The notes under the pieces were generated by a model. That model did no database searches. It was not told the origin of the DNA and saw nothing but the letters and a program-made list of their open reading frames with translations. A stretch of DNA of 64,000 nucleotides from Erythrobacter sp. GTDB lineage: Bacteria; Pseudomonadota; Alphaproteobacteria; Sphingomonadales; Sphingomonadaceae. Below are positions 36,346 to 49,747 of this stretch, piece by piece. The stretch spans positions 124,001 through 188,000 of the forward strand of contig JAPYPR010000003.1 of the NCBI GenBank assembly GCA_029937545.1. Reading direction: 5' to 3'. A program made the position numbers and the translations under genes. Every line of letters begins with the position of its first letter. The first letter of the stretch is position 1.

Positions 36346-37392
36346 ATGTCCAAGCGCATCGAATTCGCCGAAGCCGCCAGCCAGCGCATCCTGATCAAGG
36401 ATGGCCCCTATGGCACCGAAATCCAGCGCACCAAGCTGGCGCCGGAAGACTATGCGGGCGATACCGGCCTCACCGCCGATCAAAAAGGCAATAACGATCT
36501 GGTCAATTTGACGCAGCCGCAGGTGATCCGGACAATTTGCGACAGCTATATCGATGCTGGCGCGCATATTCTTGCGACCAACACATTCAACGCCAATCGC
36601 ATCAGCCAGGCGGATTACGACGCCGAGCATCTGGTGCACGAGATCAACGTCTCGGCCGCCCGCATCATTCGCGAAGCTGTCGACGCCGCTACCGCTAAAG
36701 ACGGCATCCCCCGTTTCGTCGCAGGCGCGATGGGGCCGACCAACAAAACACTCTCGCTCTCGCCCGATGTCGAGGACCCTGGCTTTCGCGAAGTTACCTA
36801 CGACGAAATCGTGGACGTCTATGTCGAGCAGGCGCGCGCCCTGATCGAGGGCGGGGCTGACTTCATCCTGATCGAGACCGTCTTCGACACGCTCAATTGC
36901 AAGGCCGCGATCATGGCAGTCAAGCAGCTGGAGCGCGAGCTTGGGCAGGACATACCGATCATGATCTCGCTCACGCTGACCGACCTGTCGGGCCGTAATT
37001 TGTCGGGCCATACGGTCGAGGCCTTCTGGTACACCGTGCGCCACGCCAAGCCGCTGACGATGGGGCTCAACTGCAGCTTCGGTGCCGAGCAGCTTCGCCC
37101 GCATGTCCAGATCCTGTCCGACATCGCGGATACCTATCTGATGGTCTATCCCAATGCGGGCCTGCCCAACGACCTCGGCGAATATGACGAACTGCCGGAG
37201 ACCACGGCGGCGCTGACCAAGGTCTGGGCCGAGAATGGCCGCATCAATGCGCTGGGCGGCTGCTGTGGCTCTACGCCTGCCCACATCGCCGCAATGGCCG
37301 CGGCAGTCGACGGTATGGCCCCGCGTGAGCTGCCGAGCATCGATCCGGACATGCGGCTGGCAGGCCTCGAGCCCTTTACGATTGCTGCCTGA
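36346..37392 (+). CDS. metH: Methionine synthase piece 1: homocysteine-binding domain
   Basis: The 348-residue protein corresponds to the first module of cobalamin-dependent methionine synthase. It is a zinc-dependent homocysteine methyltransferase barrel with [10 protein letters not shown] at the start and zinc ligands C243 (GLNCSFGAE), C306 and C307 (GGCCGS). The rest of MetH is a separate gene 3 bp downstream, so the two polypeptides must assemble or exchange substrates. I see no broken frame between them: piece 1 has a proper stop and piece 2 has its own ATG. This split is known in several Alphaproteobacteria. Confidence 0.94.
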   Translation: MSKRIEFAEAASQRILIKDGPYGTEIQRTKLAPEDYAGDTGLTADQKGNNDLVNLTQPQVIRTICDSYIDAGAHILATNTFNANRISQADYDAEHLVHEINVSAARIIREAVDAATAKDGIPRFVAGAMGPTNKTLSLSPDVEDPGFREVTYDEIVDVYVEQARALIEGGADFILIETVFDTLNCKAAIMAVKQLERELGQDIPIMISLTLTDLSGRNLSGHTVEAFWYTVRHAKPLTMGLNCSFGAEQLRPHVQILSDIADTYLMVYPNAGLPNDLGEYDELPETTAALTKVWAENGRINALGGCCGSTPAHIAAMAAAVDGMAPRELPSIDPDMRLAGLEPFTIAA

Positions 37393-37395
37393 CTC

Positions 37396-40032
<2,637 letters not shown>

Positions 40033-40073
40033 ACCGCGTCCAGCCGGCGCCGGGACATAGCTCGCGCCTCACG

Positions 40074-40963
40074 ATGATCGGCGGGGCGGTGCGTGCGCTG
40101 GCCTACGCCGCTCTGTGGTTCGTCGCGGAATACGATTCGCAATTGCAGGCCGATCTCTGATTTCTGCCCGGCGTAGGCATGGTGGGCGCGATCATTGCCA
40201 ATGCCAGCGGGACCGGCGGCGGCGTGGTCTTCGTGCCGGTGTTCAACGCCTTGCGCGATCCCGGGACCATGACGCTGGGGCCATTGCAGGTGGTGGCGGT
40301 CTCGATGGGCCAGTCGTTCGGCATGAGCCTCGGTGCGCTGCGCTGGACCGACCGGCTCTATCACCAGCACGGGCCGAATCCGCTGGGAGCCAGTGCGCGG
40401 GCAAGTGACTACTGGTTGTGGTGTGCGCATTGGTGCTCGCCCTTTCCACGCTGGCCCTCCTGTGGACCCAGCGCATGGTCGATTTCGACTCCCGCATGGT
40501 GCTGCTGGGCTACAAGACTTTCTCCATCCTGCTCGGGCTTGCGCTGATCGTGGCGACGTGGACGATCAACCGTGCTGTGGCCGAGCGCGCCAGCCTTGCC
40601 CGCGTCGATCTGGCCATGCTGGCCCTGACCGCCATTCCCGGCGGCGCAATTACCGTGCTGTTCTCGGTCGGGATCGGAGAGCTGGTCGCCTTCTACCTGT
40701 TCCTGCGCCATTACCCGATGGTGCTGTGCGTGGGCACCGCCTGCGTGATCTCCGCGGTCAGCTGCATCGCGGGGCTGGTCTGGCATATCGAAGCAGGGAC
40801 GGTCGCGTGGGAGGTCGTGCTGCTCGCGGCACCCGGCACCATGCTCGGAGCAGATCTCGCCCGACCCATCGCGTTGTGGCTTGGGGCGCGCGGCTTGAAG
40901 ACGGCGGGCGGGTTGTGGATCGTCGCCTCGGCGCTCTACCTCGTGTCGCTCGCGGCGCGCTGA
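40074..40963 (+). pseudogene. TauE/SafE (DUF81) transporter gene with stop and frameshift
   Basis: From the ATG at 40074 the frame meets a TGA at 40158-40160. It then goes on in the same frame with GMVGAIIANASGTGGGVVFV and SMGQSFGMSLGALRWTDRLY. Near 40400-40412 the coding reading moves to another frame, giving LVVVCALVLALSTLALLW and then AIPGGAITVLFSVGIGELVA up to a stop at 40961-40963. Joined, these make a TauE/SafE-type membrane protein of about 295 residues. Two independent lesions suggest a real pseudogene. It starts 42 bp after metH. Confidence 0.78.
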
Positions 40964-41114
40964 TCGACAGCATCGCGATATAGCGACCAGGGCAAGAAAA
41001 CCCCGTTCGCCCGCCGGGCGATCGAGGCCGGGGAATAAGGCTTTTCGCGATTGACGCTGCGCGGGGATTGCCGCAGTGCAACAGCCGTCGGCTGCGGGAG
41101 CGATTCTGCAGCGG

Positions 41115-41310
41115 GCGCGCACGGGAGAGCGTGCGGGGCGGCGTCCCCGCGCCGCCGAAGGAGCAACCGCCCCGGAAACTCTCAGGCCACCGGACCGTGC
41201 GGGCCATCGACACTCTGGAAAGCGCCGGTCGCAATTGCGGCCAGCCACCGAAGGGGTAAGCACGCCCATTTGCGTGTCAGTCTCTCAGGTTTCCCGACAG
41301 AGGGGGCATG
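41115..41310 (+). ncRNA. Tandem glycine riboswitch upstream of gcvT
   Basis: Two glycine aptamers lie in a row. The first (about 41115-41206) has the GGAGAG element, GCCGCCGAAGGAGCAA and AAACTCTCAGGC. The second (about 41208-41310) has CACTCTGGAAAGC, CCACCGAAGGGGTAAGC and GTCTCTCAGGTTTCC. These are the conserved cores of the family. The RNA ends about 50 bp before the TTG of gcvT. Glycine binding should raise expression of the cleavage system; the switching structure was not resolved by eye. Confidence 0.93.
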
Positions 41311-41361
41311 GGTTGTTTTCCCGCGCCGGGACCGGCGCGCCCATGCTTTGAAGGACGGGAC

Positions 41362-42552
41362 TTGAGCGAGACTGAAGAAAACGAACAGCAGGAAACCGGC
41401 ACGCTGGCGCTCGATGCATGGCATCGCGGCAAGGGCGCTCGCATGGTCGAGTTCGCCGGATACTGGATGCCGATCCATTACAACAAGGAAACCGGTGGCG
41501 GGATCGTCGCCGAACACGACTGGACGCGAAGCAACGCCGGCCTGTTCGATGTCAGCCACATGGGCCAGCTGATGGTGACGGGCGAGAGGGCGGCGGAAGA
41601 GCTGGAAAAGCTGCTTCCCGGCGCAATCGCCACGCTGAAGCCGGGCCGGGTCCGCTACTCGCTGTTGCTCAACGACGAGGGCGGGATCCTAGACGATCTG
41701 ATGGTCACCAATGCGACCCCATGGATCGAGGGCGACGATGAAGCCGGCACCGAAGGCCATCGGGGCGAGCCAGCCTATTACCTCGTGGTCAACGGCGCGA
41801 AGAAATGGGACGATATCGCCCATCTGCGCGAGCATCTCGACGACGATGTCACGCTGACCCACATGGACGATTATGCGCTGGTCGCGCTGCAGGGGCCTAA
41901 TGCCGCGACCGCGCTCAACCGCATCATGCGCGGCGTGCCCGAGCAGCTCGTTTTCATGCAATCGCTCGAACACGATTTCGGCGAATGGCCGCTGCGGATT
42001 ACGCGGGCGGGCTATACCGGCGAGGATGGGTTCGAGATTTCGGTCCCTGCCGAGTTCGCGGAATCGCTGTGCGACCGCCTGTGCGCGGAGATCGAAGTGC
42101 GTCCTGCAGGCCTCGGTGCGCGCGACAGCCTGAGGCTCGAAGCAGGATTGCCGCTCTACGGCCACGATATGACCGATACGGTCGATCCGGTCAGTGCCGA
42201 TCTCGCATTCGCGCTCACTAAGAAGCGCCGCGAAACCGGCGGCTGGATGGGCTTCGACGCGGTGAAAACGCTGATGGAGTCCGGCCCGAAGGAACGCCGC
42301 GTCGGCCTCGCCCTCGAAGGGCGCTTGCCGGCCCGCGAGGGCGCGGAAATCTACGCGGGCGACGACAAGGTAGGCCGCGTCACCAGCGGCGGCTTCTCGC
42401 CCACGCTCGGCCACCCGATCGCCATGGGTTACGTCGATGTCGCCCATGCCGAAGCGGGAACCGATCTGGAGATCATGGTTCGTAACAAGAGACTTCCGGC
42501 GAAGGTGGTGACGCTCCCCTTCGTCTCCCATAACTATCACCGAGGGAGCTGA
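41362..42552 (+). CDS. gcvT: Glycine cleavage system aminomethyltransferase (T protein)
   Basis: The 396-residue enzyme transfers the methylene group of the lipoyl-bound intermediate to THF and releases ammonia. Motifs include [35 protein letters not shown]-like [44 protein letters not shown] and [19 protein letters not shown]. The TTG start at 41362 follows AAGGACGG at proper spacing; an upstream ATG would run into the riboswitch. It is the first gene of the gcv operon. Confidence 0.95.
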   Translation: MSETEENEQQETGTLALDAWHRGKGARMVEFAGYWMPIHYNKETGGGIVAEHDWTRSNAGLFDVSHMGQLMVTGERAAEELEKLLPGAIATLKPGRVRYSLLLNDEGGILDDLMVTNATPWIEGDDEAGTEGHRGEPAYYLVVNGAKKWDDIAHLREHLDDDVTLTHMDDYALVALQGPNAATALNRIMRGVPEQLVFMQSLEHDFGEWPLRITRAGYTGEDGFEISVPAEFAESLCDRLCAEIEVRPAGLGARDSLRLEAGLPLYGHDMTDTVDPVSADLAFALTKKRRETGGWMGFDAVKTLMESGPKERRVGLALEGRLPAREGAEIYAGDDKVGRVTSGGFSPTLGHPIAMGYVDVAHAEAGTDLEIMVRNKRLPAKVVTLPFVSHNYHRGS

Positions 42553-42556
42553 CCCG

Positions 42557-42928
42557 ATGGCCCGTTACTTCACCGAAGAGCATGAATGGATCGACGTGGA
42601 GGGCGATAGCGCCACCGTCGGCATCACCGATTACGCGCAGGGCCAGCTGGGCGACATCGTCTTCGTCGAACTGCCCGAAGTCGGCAGCGTGATCGACAAG
42701 GGCAAGGACGCTGCCGTGGTGGAAAGCGTCAAGGCCGCCAGCGATGTCTACGCACCGATCAGCGGCGAAGTGATGGAATCGAACGAGGCGCTGGAAGAAG
42801 ATCCGGCGCTGGTGAACACCTCGCCCGAGGAAGCCGGCTGGTTCTTCAAGATGACCATCGGCGACAAGAGCGAACTCGAAGGCCTGATGGACGCGAAAGC
42901 CTACAAGAGCTTCTGCGACAGTCTCTAA
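42557..42928 (+). CDS. gcvH: Glycine cleavage system H protein (lipoyl carrier)
   Basis: The 123-residue protein starts [15 protein letters not shown], the usual H-protein beginning. The lipoylation site is K59 in [14 protein letters not shown]. It shuttles the aminomethyl group among the P, T and L proteins. It starts 4 bp after gcvT. Confidence 0.97.
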   Translation: MARYFTEEHEWIDVEGDSATVGITDYAQGQLGDIVFVELPEVGSVIDKGKDAAVVESVKAASDVYAPISGEVMESNEALEEDPALVNTSPEEAGWFFKMTIGDKSELEGLMDAKAYKSFCDSL

Positions 42929-42967
42929 TTGCCTCCCGGGCTTTCGCTGGGACGACGGGAACACGAA

Positions 42968-44335
42968 ATGCGCTACTTACCCCTGACCGATACCGACCGC
43001 GCGGCGATGCTCTCCAAGGTCGGCGCGAGCGATATCGATGCCTTGTTCGTCGACGTGCCGGAAGAAGCGCGGCTTAACGGCCCGATCGAAGGCCTCCCGA
43101 TGCACGCCAGCGAGATGGCGGTCGAAAAGCACATGCGGCGGCTCAGCAAGAAGAACCTCGCGGCGTCGGACGCAGCGTTCTTCCTCGGGGCAGGGGCCTA
43201 CAAACACCATATCCCTGCCAGCGTCGACCACATCATCCAGCGCGGAGAGTTCCTGACCGCTTATACGCCCTACCAGCCGGAGATCGCGCAGGGCACGCTG
43301 CAGATGCTGTTCGAGTTCCAGACGCAGGTCGCGCGGCTCTATGGCTGCGCGGTGGCCAATGCGTCGATGTACGATGGCTCGACCGCCTGCTGGGAAGCGG
43401 TGGCGATGGCCAGCCGCATCGCCCGCGGCAAGAAACGCAAGGTCGTGCTTTCGGGCGCGCTCCACCCGCACTACGCCGAAGTCGTCCGGACGATGGCCAA
43501 GTTCACGCAAGACGAGATTGCCGGCGCTCCGCCCAGCCTGACGGCCAAGCCCGACGACGATGGCCTCATCGCCCGGATCGATAGCGACACGAGCTGCGTC
43601 GTGGTGCAATATCCCGACATTCTCGGGCGCCTTCCCGATATTGCGAAGATCGCCGAGGCCGCACATGAGCAGGGCGCCCTGGTCATCGCAGTCGTTACCG
43701 AGCCCGTGGCACTCGGCGGGGTGAAATCGCCCGGCGAAATGGGCGCGGACATCGTCGCCGGAGAGGGCCAGTCGATCGGCGTGGGCCTGCAGTTCGGCGG
43801 GCCGTATCTGGGCCTCTTCGCCGTGCGTGACGAGAAGCATGTTCGCATGATGCCGGGGCGGCTGTGCGGCGAGACGGTCGATGCGCAGGGCAAGCGCGGC
43901 TTCGTGCTGACGCTGTCGACGCGCGAACAGCACATCCGCCGCGAGAAGGCGACCTCTAACATCTGCACAAATTCCGGCCTCTGCGCGCTGGCATTCAGCG
44001 TTCACATGACCTTGCTGGGCGAGAAGGGATTGCGGCTGCTCGCGATGGAGAACCATCGCCTCGCCTGCATCGCCGCCGACCGGCTGTCCAAGGTGCCCGG
44101 CGTCGAGGTGCTCAACGAAACCTTTTTCAACGAATTTACCGTGCTGCTGGATGGTAATGCGCGCCAGATCGTGCGCCAGCTGACCGAGCAGGACGTCCTG
44201 GCGGGCGTGTCCCTCGGCCGCCTGTTCCCCGGCAACGACGCACTTGCCAATGGGCTGTTGGTCGCAGTGACCGAAACCACTACGGAGGAGGATGTCGAAA
44301 CCCTTGCCTCCGCGCTCGAGGAGGTGCTGGCATGA
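42968..44335 (+). CDS. gcvPA: Glycine dehydrogenase (decarboxylating) subunit 1
   Basis: This 455-residue alpha subunit is one half of a two-piece P protein. Motifs are [52 protein letters not shown] and [20 protein letters not shown]. It lacks the PLP lysine, which is in subunit 2. ATG at 42968 gives the typical [14 protein letters not shown] start; the frame extension upstream overlaps the gcvH spacer and looks non-coding. It overlaps gcvPB by 4 bp. Confidence 0.95.
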   Translation: MRYLPLTDTDRAAMLSKVGASDIDALFVDVPEEARLNGPIEGLPMHASEMAVEKHMRRLSKKNLAASDAAFFLGAGAYKHHIPASVDHIIQRGEFLTAYTPYQPEIAQGTLQMLFEFQTQVARLYGCAVANASMYDGSTACWEAVAMASRIARGKKRKVVLSGALHPHYAEVVRTMAKFTQDEIAGAPPSLTAKPDDDGLIARIDSDTSCVVVQYPDILGRLPDIAKIAEAAHEQGALVIAVVTEPVALGGVKSPGEMGADIVAGEGQSIGVGLQFGGPYLGLFAVRDEKHVRMMPGRLCGETVDAQGKRGFVLTLSTREQHIRREKATSNICTNSGLCALAFSVHMTLLGEKGLRLLAMENHRLACIAADRLSKVPGVEVLNETFFNEFTVLLDGNARQIVRQLTEQDVLAGVSLGRLFPGNDALANGLLVAVTETTTEEDVETLASALEEVLA

Positions 44336-46014
44336 ACGCGCCGAGGAAAACTCCGAACGCATCGGGCTGGAAGCCTGGCACGCCGGTTGAGGGCGACAAC
44401 GCGATGAGCGGTCCCGATACCGCAACCGGCAATCGCGCGCTGATGCTCGAAGAGCCGCTGCTGTTCGAGATCGGTCATAGCGAGACGACCGGCGTCGATT
44501 TCGATTTCGCTGCCAAGCTGGACCTTGCCGGAGTAGAGCAGCCGACCCCGCCGACGCCCGCGCCCTGCGGTCGCCTGGGCAATTTCGAACGTAGCGAACC
44601 GATCGGACTCGTCGGCCTGACCGAGCCGGAAACCGTGCGCCATTATACGCGCCTCAGCCGCCAGAACTATGCCATCGATCTTGGCCTGTTCCCGCTCGGC
44701 AGCTGCACGATGAAGCATAATCCGCGGCTCAACGAGAAAGTCGCACGGATGCCCGGCTTTGCCGACGTTCATCCGCTGCAGCCGGTCGATACGGTGCGCG
44801 GCGCGCTGGAAGTGATCAACGAACTTGCCTTCTGGCTTATCCACCTCACCGGCATGCATTCGATCGCGATGAGCCCCAAGGCGGGCGCACATGGCGAGCT
44901 GTGCGGGATCCTCTGCATCCGTGCCGCACTGGAAGCGCGCGGCGATGCCCGCAAGGTCATCCTCGTGCCCGAAAGTGCGCATGGCACCAATCCCGCCACC
45001 GCCGCCTTCGCCGGCTACGAGATCGAGGATATTCCGGCCAATTCCGACGGTCGGGTCGATTTCGATGCCCTCAAGAGCCGCCTTGGCCCGGACGTGGCCG
45101 GCGTGATGATCACCAACCCCTCGACCCTCGGCCTGTTCGAGCGCGACCTGAAGGCGATCTCCGACGCGGTCCACGAGGCGGGCGGTTTCGTCTATTGCGA
45201 CGGCGCGAACTTCAACGCGATAGTCGGCAAGGTGCGCCCCGGCGATCTCGGCGTCGATGCGATGCACATCAATCTCCACAAGACCTTTTCCACCCCGCAT
45301 GGCGGCGGCGGCCCCGGCTCCGGCCCGGTCGTGCTGTCCGAAGCGCTCAGCCCCTTCGCCCCGCTGCCTTACACCTCGCGGACGAAGGACGGCGTCGTCC
45401 ACCTTGTCGAGGAAGAGAACGCCGACAGCTTCTCAGAAGAGCATTTTGGCGGGCGCATGCAGCATTTCGGTCGCATGACGGCGTTTCACGGACAGGTGGG
45501 CATGTTCACCCGCGCGCTGTCCTATATCCTGAGCCATGGGGCGGACGGCTTGCGGCAGGTGGCCGAGGATGCCGTGCTCAATGCGAACTACATCCTGCGC
45601 AGCCTTGAAGACGTGCTCGATGCGCCCTTCGCCCATAGCGGGCCGTGCATGCACGAAGCGCTGTTCAGCGACAAAGGCTTTGCCGACGGGCTATCGACGC
45701 TCGATCTCGCCAAGGGGCTGATCGACGAAGGCTATCATCCGATGACGATGTATTTCCCGCTGGTGGTGCATGGGGCGATGCTGGTCGAGCCGACCGAGAC
45801 CGAGAGCAAGGCGGCGCTGGATCAGTTCATCCTGGCCCTGCGCAGTGTGGCGGAACGGGCCAAGGCTGGCGATGAAACGCTCAAGACCGCGCCTTTCCAT
45901 GCCCCGCGCCGCCGCCTCGACGAAACGCAGGCCGCAAGGAAGCCGGTGCTCGCTTACAAGGACCAGAGCGTTCCAGCCGGAACGCCGGTCCCCAGCGAAG
46001 TCGGCGGGCGCTAG
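44332..46014 (+). CDS. gcvPB: Glycine dehydrogenase (decarboxylating) subunit 2
   Basis: The 560-residue beta subunit contains the PLP-binding lysine K317 in [20 protein letters not shown]. Other motifs are [46 protein letters not shown] and [19 protein letters not shown]. About 60 residues precede the usual homology, which is longer than average but in frame with an ATGA overlap. It is the last gene of the riboswitch-controlled operon and overlaps the opposite-strand flippase gene by 4 bp. Confidence 0.95.
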   Translation: MNAPRKTPNASGWKPGTPVEGDNAMSGPDTATGNRALMLEEPLLFEIGHSETTGVDFDFAAKLDLAGVEQPTPPTPAPCGRLGNFERSEPIGLVGLTEPETVRHYTRLSRQNYAIDLGLFPLGSCTMKHNPRLNEKVARMPGFADVHPLQPVDTVRGALEVINELAFWLIHLTGMHSIAMSPKAGAHGELCGILCIRAALEARGDARKVILVPESAHGTNPATAAFAGYEIEDIPANSDGRVDFDALKSRLGPDVAGVMITNPSTLGLFERDLKAISDAVHEAGGFVYCDGANFNAIVGKVRPGDLGVDAMHINLHKTFSTPHGGGGPGSGPVVLSEALSPFAPLPYTSRTKDGVVHLVEEENADSFSEEHFGGRMQHFGRMTAFHGQVGMFTRALSYILSHGADGLRQVAEDAVLNANYILRSLEDVLDAPFAHSGPCMHEALFSDKGFADGLSTLDLAKGLIDEGYHPMTMYFPLVVHGAMLVEPTETESKAALDQFILALRSVAERAKAGDETLKTAPFHAPRRRLDETQAARKPVLAYKDQSVPAGTPVPSEVGGR

Positions 46015-47276
46015 TCGCGGCTGTCGGTTTTCGGTTCCACTGTGATGGTGATCTGGCTGAGCGAGATCACCGCCACCCAGAACCCGATGACGGACAGCGC
46101 GCTGGCGCCGAGGACGGTAAAGGCCGCGCCCTTCAGTCCGTTCCAGTCCATCGCGACCTGGAGTAGCGACAGGCCGATGATTGTCGGCACCGCGCGCATG
46201 ACGAAGGCGGTGCCGGCCCGCCCGGCGCTTACCAGTAGCGATTCAAGGCTGGCCCCGACCAGCTCGATCGCCCCGGCAATGGCGAGGATGACCATCGCCC
46301 AATAGACGACGCGGAATTCGGGGCCAGCGATCAGGACCAATCCGGGCCGCCCGAGGAAAATCGCCACCAGCACGGCCAGCGCGCCGCCGACGAGCGCGAT
46401 ATTGGCCATGCGGCGGGCCATGTCATGCGCATTGTCGCGGGCGTGGACCAGCTCGGGGTAGATCGCCTTGGAGACAGTCTGCGCCAAACTCACCAGCGCC
46501 TGGCCGAGCTGGCTGGCGACCCGGAAGCCGCCTGCGAAGGCCTCTCCGCCGATTGCGCCTACGAGTAGGATGAGAACTTGCTTCGATCCGACATTGAGGC
46601 TGCCGGTAAGGTTGGTCGACCAGACGAATTTCCACGCCCCGGCATGCTCGCGCGGGAGGCGGAACAGGCTGATTTCAGAGAAGTCGATCCGCTCGGTCCG
46701 GCCGGCAGCGAACCAGAGTGCGGCAGCCACGCTGACTTCGGCCGCGGCCCAGGCGAGGATGAAGCCGGTGACGGTCGGCATAAAGACTGCGGCGAGGATT
46801 GCGCCGAGAGCCCGGATAATAGGCTGCACCGCCTCGGCTGCCGTCGCCCGCCCGTATTCGAACCGAAGCCGTAGCAGCCCGGTCGGCGTCGTGCGAATGG
46901 CGAGCAGCGACACCATGCAGAACCCGAATGCCAACCACAGCAGGTCGGTCGGCAGGGGCAGCCAGAACTGTGCGGACCAGCACAACGTGGCGGCGAGCAC
47001 AGTCCCGAGCACGATGGACAGCATGTCGAGCGCGATGGCGAAGCCGGTCGCTTCGGCCGGGCCATCCTCGCCCGCGCCCCAGCGAACGACGAATTGCCAG
47101 GTCTGGAAATTGGCGAGGCCCGTGACGGTCTGCCCGAGCGCGACGATGAGCGCGAAATAGCCGAACCCGTCGAGGCCCAGCGTCCGCGTGGCGAGCGCCA
47201 GATAGACGAGGCTCAGCACGGCATTGACGCCGCGGCCGCTGAGCAGCCAGCCGATATTGCGGAGCAGCCGTTTCAT
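46011..47276 (-). CDS. Wzx-like oligosaccharide/polysaccharide flippase
   Basis: The 421-residue inner-membrane protein has about 12 hydrophobic segments. It starts LLRNIGWLLSGRGVNAVLSL followed by ATRTLGLDGFGYFALIVALG, the standard opening of MATE/MOP-type polysaccharide exporters. Such proteins move lipid-linked glycans to the periplasm. It is 18 bp after the NTP transferase gene on the same strand, so the two may act in one surface-glycan route; no glycosyltransferase lies directly beside them. Confidence 0.88.
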   Translation of the reverse strand: MKRLLRNIGWLLSGRGVNAVLSLVYLALATRTLGLDGFGYFALIVALGQTVTGLANFQTWQFVVRWGAGEDGPAEATGFAIALDMLSIVLGTVLAATLCWSAQFWLPLPTDLLWLAFGFCMVSLLAIRTTPTGLLRLRFEYGRATAAEAVQPIIRALGAILAAVFMPTVTGFILAWAAAEVSVAAALWFAAGRTERIDFSEISLFRLPREHAGAWKFVWSTNLTGSLNVGSKQVLILLVGAIGGEAFAGGFRVASQLGQALVSLAQTVSKAIYPELVHARDNAHDMARRMANIALVGGALAVLVAIFLGRPGLVLIAGPEFRVVYWAMVILAIAGAIELVGASLESLLVSAGRAGTAFVMRAVPTIIGLSLLQVAMDWNGLKGAAFTVLGASALSVIGFWVAVISLSQITITVEPKTDSRD

Positions 47277-47294
47277 CGCTCAGGTGTCGCCGCC

Positions 47295-48107
47295 TCAGGC
47301 GGCGGATGCGTTTCGTTTGGCCAGCAGGCGTTCGGTGACTTCGAAAGTGCGCTCGTTATCGACGTCGATCGCGCAATAGCCATTGCTCATCTCGATCGGC
47401 ACCAGCTTGAAGCCGAAGCGGCGCGAGACCTGCGCGAACAGTTTCTCCTTCGTTCCCCAACCGAGGAAGAAGCGGATCAGGTTGATCACTCCGAAGGCTT
47501 TGGCGATGCGACTGGGGAATTTCACGAACTGCCCGCCGCCGCGCATGATCTCTGCCGCGCCGAGCGCCTGCTCGCTGCCGATCCAGTAGGTGTTGCAGTT
47601 CGAATAGCCGCCGTCCGAGAACTCGTAGAACTTGGCCTGCCCCTGCGGATCGGCGGCCTGCACGTCTTCCTTCTGCGCGAGCGCAGCGGCCGCGCCTGCC
47701 TGGTTGGCGATCGCCTTGTCGATGAATTCGGCATAGTCGTGCGGCAGCCACAAGCAGTTGTCGGCCGTGGTGATCATGATCGGATAGCACGCGCCTTCTG
47801 CACCGGAAAACACGCTGTCGACGAGGTTGAACGCGCCGGGGCGGAAGACCAGCCGACCTTCGTCCATCAGGGCCTTGATCGACGGGATCGCCGCGATCTC
47901 GTCTGGTTCGTGCGCCACGACGCGGATTTCCCCGATGCGGTCGCAGGCGGCGACATTGGCGATCACCCGCTCGATCATCGGCATGCCGCCGACCGGCACC
48001 ACGCATTTCTGCGCGACGCCGGCCCGCTCGGCCAGCGGGTCGAGGACGCCGGAGCGCTTGCCGGCCATGACGAGGGCGGTGATCTTTGCGTGTGTCTGCG
48101 TAGCCAT
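47295..48107 (-). CDS. MobA-like NTP transferase domain protein
   Basis: The 270-residue protein has the nucleotide-binding loop ALVMAGKRSGVLDPLAE, then KCVVPVGGMPMIERVIANV and IMITTADNCLWL (a DN-type metal motif). This fits NTP_transf_3 enzymes that activate sugars or polyols as CDP or UDP derivatives. The actual substrate is unknown. I use ATG 48107, where homology starts; the frame upstream overlaps the divergent Nmad3-like gene. The flippase gene follows. Confidence 0.82.
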   Translation of the reverse strand: MATQTHAKITALVMAGKRSGVLDPLAERAGVAQKCVVPVGGMPMIERVIANVAACDRIGEIRVVAHEPDEIAAIPSIKALMDEGRLVFRPGAFNLVDSVFSGAEGACYPIMITTADNCLWLPHDYAEFIDKAIANQAGAAAALAQKEDVQAADPQGQAKFYEFSDGGYSNCNTYWIGSEQALGAAEIMRGGGQFVKFPSRIAKAFGVINLIRFFLGWGTKEKLFAQVSRRFGFKLVPIEMSNGYCAIDVDNERTFEVTERLLAKRNASAA

Positions 48108-48171
48108 GCGCGCGCATTTAGGCCCGAAGTGCGGGGTTGTCACCTTGCAGCGTAGCGGGCAGCGAGTCCCC

Positions 48172-48894
48172 ATGCGGATTATCTTCAGTCGCAAGGGTTT
48201 CGACAGCGCGTCGGGCGGCGGACCTTCGCCGATCGTCGATGGGCAGCCCGTCAGCCTGCCGATCCCTGCAGGGGCGGCTTCGCGCACGAGCTATGGCGAT
48301 CTCGGGCTGGGTGAATTGGCGCGCGCGGCCAGCCGGGGCAAGCATGATGCCGACGACCTCTGCCATCACGATCCGATGTTTTTGGGCGACGGCCGGTGCC
48401 TGTTCGGCCAGGTCGGCGCAGCGCAAACGCATCTGGCCAATCGCGGGGTCGGCGTCGGCGACGTGTTCCTGTTCTTCGGCCTGTTTCGCGCGGATGGCGG
48501 CGATCCGCATCATCGCATTTTCGGCTATCTCGAGGTAAAGGAGGTTATTGCATTGGCCGATGGGGTGCCGGAGTGGCTCGTGGAGCGACACCACCCACAT
48601 GCGCTCGCAATGCATGGCACAAACGACACGATCTATGCCGGGGCGGGGCGCGTCGCCAATCGCGCAAGCGCTGTCCTGCGGCTGACAGTGCCCGAAGGCC
48701 CGCCGAGCCTGTGGAGCCGCCCGGACTGGCTACGTAAAGGCGGCCTCAGCTACCACGACCGCGCCGACCGCTGGCTGCGCCGCGGCAGGCTGCGGAGCGT
48801 GGCGCGCGGACAGGAATTCGTCGCCAATGTCGGACGCCGACAGGCACCGCGCGACTGGCTGGCGCGAATGATCGCCGAGATCAAAGCGTCTTGA
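48172..48894 (+). CDS. Nmad3-like protein (nucleotide modification associated domain 3)
   Basis: The 240-residue protein starts RIIFSRKGFDSASGGGPSPI followed by VDGQPVSLPIP, then DDLCHHDPMFLGDGRCLFGQ and VFLFFGLFRADGG, and later HHPHALAMHGTNDTIYAG. I recognise this as the Nmad3 pattern, a family linked by context to hypermodified bases in phages and bacteria. No modification operon is nearby, so a role in DNA modification is not supported here beyond the family name. It is divergent from the NTP transferase gene (64 bp). Confidence 0.72.
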   Translation: MRIIFSRKGFDSASGGGPSPIVDGQPVSLPIPAGAASRTSYGDLGLGELARAASRGKHDADDLCHHDPMFLGDGRCLFGQVGAAQTHLANRGVGVGDVFLFFGLFRADGGDPHHRIFGYLEVKEVIALADGVPEWLVERHHPHALAMHGTNDTIYAGAGRVANRASAVLRLTVPEGPPSLWSRPDWLRKGGLSYHDRADRWLRRGRLRSVARGQEFVANVGRRQAPRDWLARMIAEIKAS

Positions 48895-49747
48895 TGACTG
48901 AGGAAAAGTCGAGCGCGCCGTGTTCTTCGGCCAGCTTTTCGTAAATCTCTGCGGCCTTTGCGCCAAGCACGGTGGTGGCGTCGACATCCTGCGCTGCGTC
49001 CATGGCGAGGCGCAGGTCCTTCAGCATCAGCGCAGTCGAGAAACCGCCCTTGTAATCATTGTCCGCCGGGCTCTCGACGCCCACACCGGGCAGGGGCGTA
49101 TAGGCGTTGAGCGACCAGCAATAGCCCGAGGACTGGCTGGAGATCTCGTAGAATTTCTGCGGATCGAGGCCGAGCTTCTCGGCCATCTTCATCGCTTCCG
49201 CCGTGCCGATCATCGAGATGGCAAGCAGCATGTTGTTGCAGATCTTGGCGGTCTGGCCCGCGCCTGCATCGCCCGCATGGATGACGGCCTTGCCCATCGC
49301 CTGCAGCACGTCCTCGGCGCGTCCGAATGCCTTTTCGGTTCCGCCGACCATGAAGGTGAGCGTGCCGCCGGTCGCCGCCGCGATCCCGCCAGAGACCGGC
49401 GCATCGACCATATCGTATCCGGCAGCTTCGGCCTTGGCGATGACTTCCTTGGCGGTGGCAACGTCGATGGTCGAACAGTCGAGCAGCACCGCGCCTGCCG
49501 GAGCCTTGCCGATCACGCTGCCTTCGTAGACCGACTTCACGATTGCGCCATTGGGCAGCATGGTCACGACGCCATCGACACCCTGGACGGCTTCGCTGGC
49601 GTCCGTGAAAGTCGCGCAGCCATTGTCCTTTGCCGTAGCAAGCGCCTCTTCCGACAGGTCGAAGGCATTCACCTCATGTCCCGCCTTCACAAGGTTCGCG
49701 GCCATTCCGCCGCCCATATTGCCGAGGCCGATGAAGGCGATTTTCAT
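48881..49747 (-). CDS. mmsB: 3-hydroxyisobutyrate dehydrogenase
   Basis: The 288-residue NAD-dependent enzyme of valine degradation oxidises 3-hydroxyisobutyrate to methylmalonate semialdehyde. The Rossmann motif is IAFIGLGNMGGGMAANLVKA. The substrate motif is DAPVSGGIAAATGGTLTFMV, and GQTAKICNNMLLA contains the catalytic Lys. It lies downstream of the hydratase and hydrolase genes on the same strand, with a 228-bp gap that I could not assign to a feature. Confidence 0.94.
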   Translation of the reverse strand: MKIAFIGLGNMGGGMAANLVKAGHEVNAFDLSEEALATAKDNGCATFTDASEAVQGVDGVVTMLPNGAIVKSVYEGSVIGKAPAGAVLLDCSTIDVATAKEVIAKAEAAGYDMVDAPVSGGIAAATGGTLTFMVGGTEKAFGRAEDVLQAMGKAVIHAGDAGAGQTAKICNNMLLAISMIGTAEAMKMAEKLGLDPQKFYEISSQSSGYCWSLNAYTPLPGVGVESPADNDYKGGFSTALMLKDLRLAMDAAQDVDATTVLGAKAAEIYEKLAEEHGALDFSSVIKTL

